A stretch of DNA of 9,762 nucleotides, taken from NCBI GenBank assembly GCA_017397205.1, contig JAFQJX010000028.1, forward strand, positions 1-9,762, read 5' to 3'. This document shows, in pieces, positions 1 through 5,409 of the stretch. Source of the DNA: Clostridia bacterium. GTDB lineage: Bacteria > Bacillota > Clostridia > Oscillospirales > CAG-272. Below the pieces are notes generated by a model. That model ran no database searches. It saw only the letters and a program-made list of their open reading frames with translations, and was not told the DNA's origin. A program made the position numbers and the translations under genes. Position 1 is the first letter of the stretch. Each line of letters starts with the position of its first letter.

Positions 1-75
1 CTGAACGAACTGCCTATAAATTCGGCAGCGCGGATAGTCCACAATTTGCTTTATTTCTAATTGGTATTCTGACAT
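1..75 (-). CDS. Partial small protein, function unknown (N-terminal 25 codons)
   Basis: Reading leftward from an ATG at 75, an open frame runs off the left edge of the window. The visible protein begins MSEYQLEIKQIVDYPRCRIY. A GGAGG ribosome binding site lies at 87-83, seven bases before the ATG, which supports a real start. The segment VDYPRCRIYRQF reminds me of small uncharacterised proteins carried by integrative elements of gut Clostridia, but this is from memory and unverified. The surrounding DNA is AT-rich, unlike the GC-rich genes to the right, which fits an accessory region. A terminator-like hairpin stands just upstream of the ribosome binding site, so expression may depend on read-through or attenuation. 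No function can be assigned from 25 residues. Confidence 0.6.
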   Translation of the reverse strand, partial: MSEYQLEIKQIVDYPRCRIYRQFVQ

Positions 76-91
76 TGCTTTTCCTCCAAAT

Positions 92-128
92 AAAAAAGGT
101 GCAGAACTTCGAAATGAAATTCTGCACC
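92..128 (-). terminator. Hairpin with T-tract upstream of the partial gene
   Basis: GGTGCAGAA (98-106) and TTCTGCACC (120-128) form a perfect 9-bp stem. On the minus strand the stem is followed at once by six T (97-92), the form of an intrinsic terminator. It ends only four bases before the ribosome binding site of the leftward gene starting at 75. It either ends an upstream leftward transcript or works as an attenuator for that gene. Confidence 0.6.
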
Positions 129-150
129 ACAGGAATTTTTTGTAAAGTAG

Positions 151-179
151 TTGATTTTTTTGAAAAAGTGTGATATAAT
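151..179 (+). promoter_or_regulatory. Sigma-A-type promoter, rightward
   Basis: TTGATT at 151-156, a 17-bp spacer, and a perfect TATAAT at 174-179 with an extended -10 (TGA immediately before it). Transcription would start near 186. No protein gene lies downstream before the terminator at 463-527, so the product may be a non-coding RNA. The region is AT-rich, so chance matches are more likely here than elsewhere. Confidence 0.5.
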
Positions 180-364
180 TAAATGTCTTGATTGACCACC
201 TCCGAAACTGATTTGTGAGATTTTTTCGGCATCATCATCAAATTGAGATATGTGAGATACCTGATTTTGAAGTACATAAAAAGTACACAGCAGTTTTTCA
301 TATAACAAAAACCGCGTAAGATATGAAGAATTACTGACATAATTCAAACGAAAGGGACCGCTTA

Positions 365-474
365 CTATTTAAGGAACAAGTCCTAAAATAGAGTGGGAGT
401 GACTTTTGCTTAGCAAAAGTCAACTGTGATCGTTTCGCAGAAACGGCCATATCATAACGTTTGGCGAAGCCAAA
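365..474. repeat. Row of four inverted repeats
   Basis: Four successive palindromes are visible. CTATTTAAGGA (365-375) pairs with TCCTAAAATAG (381-391) with one mismatch. GACTTTTGCT (401-410) pairs with AGCAAAAGTC (412-421) around a single base. CGTTTC (431-436) pairs with GAAACG (440-445). TTTGGC (460-465) pairs with GCCAAA (469-474). They are spaced 9 to 14 bases apart. The stems differ in sequence, so they are not copies of one unit. Such clusters occur in structured RNAs and in origins or ends of mobile elements. Confidence 0.6.
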
Positions 475-527
475 TTCATAACCCTGAACTCACAGGTTAT
501 GATTGGCTTCGCCTGTTTTTTCTTTTT
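463..527 (+). terminator. Strong intrinsic terminator
   Basis: GGCGAAGCCAA (463-473) pairs with TTGGCTTCGCC (503-513), and CATAACC (477-483) pairs with GGTTATG (495-501), giving one long hairpin with a small internal asymmetry. TG, then TTTTTTCTTTTT (516-527) follows. This insulates the padR promoter at 558-586 from transcription arriving from the left. An upstream copy of TCATAAC (452-458) could compete for the right arm. Confidence 0.8.
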
Positions 528-557
528 GCACAGGTGCAAAATATTTTCATAGATTGA

Positions 558-586
558 TTGACAGGAGCAATACCTCGTGATATGAT
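558..586 (+). promoter_or_regulatory. Promoter of the padR operon
   Basis: A perfect -35 TTGACA (558-563), a 17-bp spacer and TATGAT (581-586), preceded by TGA as an extended -10. The expected start, near 593, gives a very short leader with AGGAGGAG at 597-604 and ATG at 611. ATGT occurs at 585-588 and 592-595, overlapping the -10, and PadR proteins often bind ATGT/ACAT-type operators. No clear inverted repeat is seen, so autoregulation is inferred. Confidence 0.8.
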
Positions 587-610
587 GTATTATGTGAGGA
601 GGAGTATGCT

Positions 611-946
611 ATGGATATACAACTGAAGCGTGGGCTGCTGGACGTATGCGTGCTGGCGGCGATCAAGGACGCGGACTCCTACGGATATCGGATTATCAAG
701 GACCTGAAGCCCTACGTGGAGCTGTCCGAATCCACCCTGTACACCATTCTGAAGCGGCTTGAGCTTGCGGGAATGCTGACGGTGCGAAGCGCAGAGCACG
801 GAGGACGTCTCCGCAAATACTATCATATCACGCGCGCCGGACTTGGCCGCATTGAAGATTTCAAGGACGAGTGGCGCGAGGTAATGACCATTTATCAATT
901 CGTAGCAAGGGAGGATACGGGTCATGCACAAACAGGAATTTCTTGA
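611..946 (+). CDS. PadR family transcriptional regulator
   Basis: This 111-residue protein is a typical short (PadR-s2-like) winged-helix repressor. It starts MDIQLKRGLLDVCVLAAI, followed by the DSYGYRIIKDL helix. The recognition-helix region has SESTLYTILKRLELAGML (about residues 39-56), and the wing carries GRLRKYYHIT (about 65-74). A short C-terminal helix follows for dimerisation. PadR proteins repress their own operon and release DNA on binding a small ligand or under envelope or phenolic stress. The inducer here cannot be read from sequence. The ribosome binding site AGGAGGAG at 597-604 is ideally placed. The 3' end overlaps the next gene by 23 bases, implying translational coupling. 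PadR-DUF1700-DUF4097 gene sets recur in Bacillota, which supports the assignment. Confidence 0.93.
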   Translation: MDIQLKRGLLDVCVLAAIKDADSYGYRIIKDLKPYVELSESTLYTILKRLELAGMLTVRSAEHGGRLRKYYHITRAGLGRIEDFKDEWREVMTIYQFVAREDTGHAQTGIS

Positions 947-1550
947 AATCCTAGGCACACAGCTGTCGGTCTTGCCCACCGAGGACAGAAACGAACGGCT
1001 TTGCTTTTACAGCGAGCTGATAGACGACCGCATCGAGGACGGTCTCTCCGAGGAGGATGCCACCCTGGCGGTAGGCGACCCCCGTGTCATCGCCGCACAA
1101 ATTCTTTTTGACATGCGGATGGAGGCGGGGCAAAGCGACAGCAGAGGCGCCTCTGCCATCCCCGACGGAGGAAAGCCGCGCCTTGGCGCCTGGGGGATGA
1201 TTCTCTTGGTGCTCGGCGCTCCCGTTTGGTTCTCCCTTCTCGCGGCGGCGGTTTCCGTTGCTGTTTCCCTCTATGCCGCGCTGTGGAGCGTGGTGGCGTC
1301 CCTGTGGGCGGTATTCGGCTCCTTTGCGGTTGCCGCTCCCGTCTCTGTGCTTTGCGGCATAGGCATTTCCGTTTTTGAAAGCCCCCTGACGGGACTTGCC
1401 TTGGGCGGGGCAGCCCTCGTGCTTGCGGGCTTGACCGTGTTTTTGTATTTCGGCTGTCTTGCGGCAACAAAGGGCACCGTACAGCTTACCAAGCTGCTTT
1501 TTCGCCTGACAAAACGCGCCTTTCCGATAGGAGGTGAGCACCGTGCGTAA
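924..1550 (+). CDS. DUF1700 / HAAS-domain membrane protein
   Basis: The 208-residue protein has two parts. Residues 1 to about 75 form a soluble domain (MHKQEFLEILGTQLSVLP... RNERLCFYSELIDDRIEDG, GDPRVIAAQIL) typical of the HAAS signalling domain of DUF1700 proteins. After a polar linker, about residues 88-180 hold roughly four hydrophobic membrane segments rich in Ala, Val and Leu. A basic tail (KLLFRLTKRAF) follows. In Bacillota this family is nearly always encoded beside a PadR repressor. It is thought to act as the membrane partner of the regulatory module, but no biochemical role is established. The start at 924 follows GGGAGG and lies inside the end of padR; the stop overlaps the next gene's start. 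It probably resides in the cytoplasmic membrane with the HAAS domain inside. Confidence 0.88.
   Translation: MHKQEFLEILGTQLSVLPTEDRNERLCFYSELIDDRIEDGLSEEDATLAVGDPRVIAAQILFDMRMEAGQSDSRGASAIPDGGKPRLGAWGMILLVLGAPVWFSLLAAAVSVAVSLYAALWSVVASLWAVFGSFAVAAPVSVLCGIGISVFESPLTGLALGGAALVLAGLTVFLYFGCLAATKGTVQLTKLLFRLTKRAFPIGGEHRA
1529..1545 (+). promoter_or_regulatory. Ribosome binding site that sets the DUF4097 start at 1543
   Basis: AGGAGGTG occupies 1529-1536, six bases before a GTG at 1543. A longer reading frame could begin at the GTG at 1534, but that codon is part of the Shine-Dalgarno sequence itself, so the start at 1543 is preferred. Confidence 0.8.
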
Positions 1551-2505
1551 ATCGACAAGACTGTGGCTGATCGTTGCCGGCACCCTCGTGGTGCTGGGAC
1601 TGTTGATTTGTTTGGGGGCCATGGCGACGATGAAATGGGATTTTTCTCTTCTTTCTTTTCCGAAGCACACCCTCAACACGCACCAAATCACCGAGGCGTT
1701 TACCGATATTTCCATCTCGACGCGCACATCAGACGTCGTGCTCGTTCCGAGTGACGGAGACGGCGTCACGGTGGAGTGCTACGAGAGCAAAGGTCTCTCT
1801 CACACCGTTTCCGTCGAGGACGGCGTGCTGACCGTCAAGCTCTCTGACACGAGGAAATGGTACGAGCGCCTCTCGTTTGGCTTTGCGAGGCCGAAGGTGA
1901 CCGTTTCCCTGCCTGCGGGCGAATGGGGCGCCCTCGGCATCTCCCTCAGCACGGGCGACGTCACGCTGCCCGAGCATTTTTCCTTTGATTCCGTCACGCT
2001 TCAGGCGAGCACGGGCGACGTTGACCTGCGCGCCTCCTCCAGAGGCGCTGTCAAAATCACTGCCTCAACGGGGGACCTTTCCCTGACGGGCGTCGGCGCC
2101 GCCTCGCTTGAGCTTTCCGTTTCCACGGGCAAAATACAGCTCTCGCAGGTGCGCTGCACGGGGAATTTGAGTATGAGCGCCTCCACGGGAAAAGCAATCC
2201 TGACCGATGTCACGTGCAACAATCTCACGTCAAAAGCCGACACGGGAGACCTCCTGATGACCGAGGTGATTGCCTCGGGCACCGTCACGCTTGAAACAGA
2301 CACCGGCGACGTCACCCTCGCGGGATGCGATGCCGCCGAGCTGTTCATTACCACCGATACGGGCGACGTCAGGGGCACCCTGAAAAGCGACAAGGTGTTC
2401 CTCGCCAGGACCGACACGGGGCACGTCGACGTCCCCAAGACCGTCACAGGCGGCAGATGTGAGATAACCACCGATACGGGAGATATCCGCCTGTCCGTTG
2501 AGTGA
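1543..2505 (+). CDS. DUF4097 beta-strand repeat protein
   Basis: The product is about 320 residues from a GTG start. A basic N-terminus (MRKSTR) leads into one membrane segment (about residues 7-28). The rest is outside or periplasm-like and beta-rich. From about residue 136 to the end, ten short repeats of roughly 16-23 residues each carry a TG turn followed by a hydrophobic strand. The first five read STG (STGDV, STGDL, STGKI, STGKA) and the last five DTG (DTGDL, DTGDV, DTGHV, DTGDI). This is the signature of DUF4097, also called putative adhesin, a stacked right-handed beta-helix-like fold. The gene overlaps the DUF1700 gene by eight bases and forms the effector end of the PadR operon. It is probably a membrane-anchored surface or envelope-stress protein. 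Its ligand and actual role are unknown. Confidence 0.88.
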   Translation: MRKSTRLWLIVAGTLVVLGLLICLGAMATMKWDFSLLSFPKHTLNTHQITEAFTDISISTRTSDVVLVPSDGDGVTVECYESKGLSHTVSVEDGVLTVKLSDTRKWYERLSFGFARPKVTVSLPAGEWGALGISLSTGDVTLPEHFSFDSVTLQASTGDVDLRASSRGAVKITASTGDLSLTGVGAASLELSVSTGKIQLSQVRCTGNLSMSASTGKAILTDVTCNNLTSKADTGDLLMTEVIASGTVTLETDTGDVTLAGCDAAELFITTDTGDVRGTLKSDKVFLARTDTGHVDVPKTVTGGRCEITTDTGDIRLSVE

Positions 2506-2546
2506 CCGTCCGAGCAACCCATCTCCAACGCATGCAAGGAGGACCT

Positions 2547-2891
2547 ATGACCCATACCATGAGATTAAACGCACGGCCGTTTGAAATGATAGAAAGCGGC
2601 AAAAAGACGGTTGAAATGCGGCTGTATGACGAAAAGCGCAGGGCGATCTCCGTAGGGGATGAAATCGTATTCGTCCACCGCGACGATCCCTCGCGCCGCC
2701 TGACCTTGACCGTCGTCCGCCTGCACCTGTTTGATAGCTTCGCGGCGCTGTACCGCGCCCTGCCGCTCACCGCTTGCGGCTACACGGACGCGGAGCTGGC
2801 AACTGCCTCCCCCGACGATATGTGTGCGTATTACTCCCGTGAGGAGCAGGAGCGATACGGCGTTGTCGGTATCGAGATGCGGCTTTTGTAA
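2547..2891 (+). CDS. ASCH-domain protein
   Basis: About 114 residues from the ATG at 2547, preceded by AAGGAGG at 2536-2542; in-frame starts further upstream lack such a site. The N-terminal half has the ASCH pattern: MRLNARPFEMIESGKK, TVEMRLYDEKRR, then VGDEIVFVHRDD and a beta-strand run LTLTVVRLHLFDSF. The C-terminal part, with YYSREEQERYGVVGIEMRLL, closes the beta barrel. ASCH proteins resemble PUA domains and are thought to bind RNA or modified nucleosides; some hydrolyse N4-acetylcytidine. The K and E residues in GKKTVEMR match the polar pocket of the family, but I cannot prove catalysis. It lies 41 bases after the DUF4097 stop without an obvious terminator between, so it may be the last gene of the PadR operon. 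A functional link to that module is uncertain. Confidence 0.82.
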   Translation: MTHTMRLNARPFEMIESGKKTVEMRLYDEKRRAISVGDEIVFVHRDDPSRRLTLTVVRLHLFDSFAALYRALPLTACGYTDAELATASPDDMCAYYSREEQERYGVVGIEMRLL

Positions 2892-2899
2892 CCCAAAAG

Positions 2900-2931
2900 C
2901 GCCCGCCGCACGAAAGGTGCGGCGGGCGTTT
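2900..2931. terminator. Intrinsic terminator, possibly bidirectional
   Basis: CGCCCGCCGCAC (2900-2911) and GTGCGGCGGGCG (2917-2928) form a perfect 12-bp GC-rich stem with a five-base loop. The right side has TTTCCTGCTTCT and the left side, read on the minus strand, CTTTT, both modest T-tracts. It lies between convergent genes (ASCH ending at 2891 and DUF2752 ending at 2993), so it can serve both. Confidence 0.75.
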
Positions 2932-2992
2932 CCTGCTTCTGCGAGTGTCTTTTCTCCTGGAATTGTAAATATGTGAATGCACGAAGGCAAGA

Positions 2993-3415
2993 TCACCGAG
3001 AGAGGAATGCGGCAGCCCTTTGCCAAAGCCGATAAATCCACGAGGAGGCAGGGTCAAACACTACGACGTCCCCCGCGCCCAGCAGCATACGCAAGAGGTA
3101 TACGAGAAGCAACAGGGCAACCGATATGCCGAGCGTCCATGCATACCCCCTCCTGTTTTTCCTGACGTGAAAAAAGAACAGCAGGCACAAAACGGGCACC
3201 ACCGCCCAGAATAGGGGATGGTAGTGAAAAGCGGCGGCAAAATCCAGCCGCAGGCAGGACAAAAGCGCGCGGGTCATTCCGCAACCGGGGCAGGACACCC
3301 CAAGGAGCGCCTTGATGGGACAGGTGATGCGCAGCAGGCGCAGGCACACACAGTAAAGCACAAGTCCCAGCACGAGCAAAAGCGGCGCCTTGTATTTTTG
3401 AAGGATTCGTTTCAT
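2993..3415 (-). CDS. DUF2752 membrane protein
   Basis: About 140 residues from the ATG at 3415 (MKRILQKYK); an in-frame GTG two codons upstream (3421) is an alternative. The first hydrophobic helix (LLLVLGLVLYCVCLRLL) is followed by the DUF2752 hallmark CPIKALLGVSCPGCGMTRA (about residues 32-50), then FHYHPLFWAVVPVLCLLFFF and a third helix (LGISVALLLLVYLLRML). The paired cysteines and the HPLF motif are the conserved features of this family of small integral membrane proteins, whose function is unknown. The gene stands alone on the minus strand with its own strong promoter (3476-3448), divergent from luxS. Its ribosome binding site is poor (GTGGGTG close to the ATG), so expression may be modest despite the promoter. 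Confidence 0.87.
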   Translation of the reverse strand: MKRILQKYKAPLLLVLGLVLYCVCLRLLRITCPIKALLGVSCPGCGMTRALLSCLRLDFAAAFHYHPLFWAVVPVLCLLFFFHVRKNRRGYAWTLGISVALLLLVYLLRMLLGAGDVVVFDPASSWIYRLWQRAAAFLSR

Positions 3416-3447
3416 ATGCACCCACGGGACGTTTCTTTTGATACTTT

Positions 3448-3476
3448 ACTATACCATTTTCGGGTGCTCTTGTCAA
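3448..3476 (-). promoter_or_regulatory. Promoter of the DUF2752 gene
   Basis: On the minus strand, a perfect TTGACA (3476-3471), a 17-bp spacer and TATAGT (3453-3448) with TGG before it as an extended -10. Transcription would begin near 3441, about 25 bases before the ATG. Confidence 0.8.
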
Positions 3477-3521
3477 TGTGGGAGCCACGCGTTTTTAAAG
3501 ATAAGACGTAGACTTTGGGGC

Positions 3522-3550
3522 TTGCAAGCACCTCCTGATTGTGGTACAAT
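3522..3550 (+). promoter_or_regulatory. Promoter of luxS-mtnN
   Basis: TTGCAA (3522-3527), a 17-bp spacer and TACAAT (3545-3550), preceded by TGG as an extended -10. The start would fall near 3557, about 20 bases before the luxS ATG. No riboswitch-sized leader is present, so SAM- or SAH-responsive RNA control is not evident. Confidence 0.7.
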
Positions 3551-3577
3551 AAAGCAAGAAACGACAAGGAGCCGCAC

Positions 3578-4045
3578 ATGAAAACCATTGCCAGCTTTGA
3601 GGTGGACCACGATCTCGTGGTACCGGGAATGTATATCAGCCGCGTGGACGGGGACGTCGTGACCTACGACCTGCGTACCCGCCGCCCCAACTGCGGGGAC
3701 TATATGAGTGACCTCACCATGCATTCGGTGGAGCATATGCTTGCCACCCTGCTCCGCAACGGTCCCATCGGGGAGTCCGTCGTTTACTTTGGACCCATGG
3801 GGTGCCAGACGGGCTTTTATCTGCTCGTGCGTGACGGGGTGGAGCCGCAAAAGGTCTATGAAACCCTGTGCAGCACGCTCTCCGAGGTGGAGCGTCAGCC
3901 CGAAATGTTCGGGCAAAGTCGCCGCGCCTGCGGCAACTACAAAAACCTATCCCTTGCTGCCGCAAAGGAGGAGTGCAGACGGTATCTGGACGTCCTGCTT
4001 TCCCGCGGTGCAAGCTTTACCTATCCAAAAGGAGACGAGGCATGA
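3578..4045 (+). CDS. luxS: S-ribosylhomocysteine lyase LuxS
   Basis: The 155-residue protein matches LuxS in length and motifs. It cleaves S-ribosylhomocysteine to homocysteine and 4,5-dihydroxy-2,3-pentanedione, the precursor of autoinducer 2, in the cytoplasm. The metal ligands are visible as H49 and H53 in HSVEH and C118 in RRACGNYKNL. The catalytic acid/base residues are E52 and C76 (in GPMGCQTGFYL). The start at 3578 follows AAGGAG with six bases between; a longer frame back to 3539 includes promoter sequence and is rejected. The stop overlaps the mtnN start as ATGA, so the two enzymes are translationally coupled and act in sequence. All key residues are present, so the enzyme should be active. 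Confidence 0.97.
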   Translation: MKTIASFEVDHDLVVPGMYISRVDGDVVTYDLRTRRPNCGDYMSDLTMHSVEHMLATLLRNGPIGESVVYFGPMGCQTGFYLLVRDGVEPQKVYETLCSTLSEVERQPEMFGQSRRACGNYKNLSLAAAKEECRRYLDVLLSRGASFTYPKGDEA

Positions 4046-4731
4046 TTGGTATTATCGGTGCAATGGAAAAGGAGGTCGCCACGCTGCTGTCGCGGCTTGA
4101 GGGCAGAGCGGCACGCGAGATTTGCGGAATTACCTACTACACGGGTACCCTTGAGGGGCAGGAGGTTGTCGTCGCGCGGGCGGGAATCGGCAAGGTCAAC
4201 GCCGCCCTCTGTGCGCAGACCATGATTCTCTCCTTCTCCCCCACTCTCATTCTGAACACGGGTGTTGCGGGCGCCCTTGCGCCCGACCTGGACGTGGGTG
4301 ACTGCATCGTCGCAACGTGCTACGTCCAGCACGATATGGACACCACCGCCTTTGGCGACCCCGCAGGGCTGCTCTCGGTTGGCGGACGTGAGCTGGTGGA
4401 GCTCCCCGCAGACGAAGCGGCTGCCGCGCGGCTTCTGGCTGCGGCGCAGCAGGTAGGGCTCCGCGCCCGCTACGGCAAGCTTGCCTCGGGCGACCAGTTT
4501 ATCTCCCGACAGGAGCAAAAGGAGCGCATCTCTCACCTCTTTGCAGCAGACGGCTGTGAAATGGAGGGTGCCGCGATTGCACACGCCGCCTGTGCGGCAG
4601 GGGTGCCCGTTTGCTCCCTGCGCGTGCTCTCCGACAGAGCAGACGGCGAGGCACAGGTGGACTATCCTACCTTTGTTACGCAGGCGGCAGAAAAAAGCGC
4701 CGAGGCAACCCTTGCATTTTTGCGCCTGTAA
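4042..4731 (+). CDS. mtnN: 5'-methylthioadenosine/S-adenosylhomocysteine nucleosidase
   Basis: The 229-residue protein is an MTA/SAH nucleosidase (also called Pfs). It hydrolyses S-adenosylhomocysteine to adenine and S-ribosylhomocysteine, the LuxS substrate, and methylthioadenosine to adenine and methylthioribose. The N-terminus MIGIIGAMEKEV is typical, with E11 equivalent to catalytic E12 of the E. coli enzyme. NTGVAGAL lies in the phosphorylase fold. SGDQFI, EMEGAAIAH (E175, ribose binding) and SDRAD (D198, the general acid) complete the active site. The start at 4042 overlaps the luxS stop and is preceded by AAAAGGAG. A longer frame from 3868 would run within luxS and is rejected. A terminator follows at 4757-4788. 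Function follows confidently from the motifs and the luxS neighbour. Confidence 0.96.
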   Translation: MIGIIGAMEKEVATLLSRLEGRAAREICGITYYTGTLEGQEVVVARAGIGKVNAALCAQTMILSFSPTLILNTGVAGALAPDLDVGDCIVATCYVQHDMDTTAFGDPAGLLSVGGRELVELPADEAAAARLLAAAQQVGLRARYGKLASGDQFISRQEQKERISHLFAADGCEMEGAAIAHAACAAGVPVCSLRVLSDRADGEAQVDYPTFVTQAAEKSAEATLAFLRL

Positions 4732-4756
4732 CGCGCGCCCATGACACAACTCGGAC

Positions 4757-4788
4757 ATAGGAAAGTGCTTGCACTTTCCTATTTTTTT
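4757..4788 (+). terminator. Intrinsic terminator of luxS-mtnN
   Basis: ATAGGAAAGTG (4757-4767) and CACTTTCCTAT (4772-4782) form a perfect 11-bp stem with a CTTG loop, followed by TTTTTT (4783-4788). It lies 25 bases after the mtnN stop. Confidence 0.92.
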
Positions 4789-4850
4789 CGCACTTTCCCT
4801 GACTTGTCTTGCCCCCGCGTGCATATCCTCGTATAAAAGGAGGAGTCACC

Positions 4851-5396
4851 ATGCAGAACACGAAACGTGCCGCACACCTATGGGAGGAGGAGGGGGTGCC
4901 GCTCCTGGAGGCAATCCTGCTCCGCGACCTGCCAAGCGAGGTGCACCCGCAAATACAGGCATATTATGACGCCCTCTGGCAGGCGCTGCTGGAGGAAACA
5001 GAGAAGCGTCTTTTGCCCGCGCTTGTGCGCGCCTACCGCGAGGACACCCGTCCAAGAAAGCGCTTTTGCCACGGGAGGGGGCGCCTTGTGCTTTCCCTTG
5101 TGGGGGAGGAGGCGGACGGCTACCTGAGTGTTAAGCGACGGCTCTCCTACGTGCAGAAAGGAGAGGAGCGCACAGTCACACACGGAGAGGTGTTTTCCAC
5201 GGAAAGCGGGCGGCTGCTGCCCCTTTCCCATTTTTGCCCCCGGCACCCAAGACCCCTGCGCGGCAAGCGCAGAACGCGCGCCCTGCGGGAGGCGATACGG
5301 CGGCAGGACTACGTGGTGCGAGGGGGTGTCGCGCATCTTGTGACCGCGACGGACGAGATGCCGCTTAAGGGACGGACGGATGCGCCGCGCTCTTAA
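4851..5396 (+). CDS. Hypothetical basic protein, function unknown
   Basis: The frame gives 181 residues from the ATG at 4851, placed five bases after a strong AAAGGAGGAG (4836-4844... region); a longer frame from 4809 lacks a site. There is no signal peptide or membrane helix. Residues about 1-65 look helical and acidic-to-mixed (LWEEEGVPLLEAILL, YYDALWQALLEETEKRLLP). The middle part looks like beta strands (RLVLSLVGEEADGYLSVKRRLSYVQKGE... then HGEVFSTESGRLLPLSHF). It resembles in style the strand-rich segments of DUF3298-like proteins, but I do not recognise a family with confidence. The C-terminal third is strongly basic (RPLRGKRRTRALREAIRRQ), which could mean nucleic-acid or membrane-surface binding. 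It stands alone between the luxS-mtnN terminator and the palindrome at 5493. A weak promoter-like TTGCCC-17-TATAAA (4809-4837) would start inside the ribosome binding site and is doubtful. Confidence 0.7.
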   Translation: MQNTKRAAHLWEEEGVPLLEAILLRDLPSEVHPQIQAYYDALWQALLEETEKRLLPALVRAYREDTRPRKRFCHGRGRLVLSLVGEEADGYLSVKRRLSYVQKGEERTVTHGEVFSTESGRLLPLSHFCPRHPRPLRGKRRTRALREAIRRQDYVVRGGVAHLVTATDEMPLKGRTDAPRS

Positions 5397-5409
5397 GGGC
5401 ACGGCGCAA

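Larger units (their letters stand above)
186..527 (+). ncRNA. Candidate structured non-coding RNA
   Basis: This stretch has no convincing protein gene. It is bounded by a good rightward promoter (151-179) and a strong intrinsic terminator (463-527), and its 3' half is a run of inverted repeats: 365-375/381-391, 401-410/412-421, 431-436/440-445 and 460-465/469-474. A transcript of about 340 bases would end in a dense set of hairpins. The boundaries come from sequence signals alone and I do not recognise an RNA family. The hairpins might instead be DNA-level sites, such as a transfer origin or the end of a mobile element. The first half (186-360) shows no clear structure. Confidence 0.3.

Noticed and set aside
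57..347. A 96-codon leftward open frame through the AT-rich region
   Set aside because: It runs through the terminator hairpin and past the better-supported start at 75, has no good ribosome binding site, and its sequence shows no recognisable domain.
951..1769. A 272-codon leftward open frame opposite the DUF1700 and DUF4097 genes
   Set aside because: It is antisense to well-supported genes in a GC-rich region where such open frames are expected; its composition is not protein-like.
3390..3404. A 15-base match, in inverted orientation, to 9147-9161 near the ZIP promoter
   Set aside because: At 3390 it lies inside the DUF2752 coding region as ordinary codons (LQKYK) and no further homology surrounds it; it is probably chance, favoured by the A/T-run.
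3422..3577. A SAM or SAH riboswitch ahead of luxS
   Set aside because: The expected leader after the promoter is only about 20 bases, too short for either.
4021..4824. A 267-codon leftward open frame opposite mtnN
   Set aside because: It is a shadow of the mtnN codon pattern and crosses the luxS-mtnN terminator.
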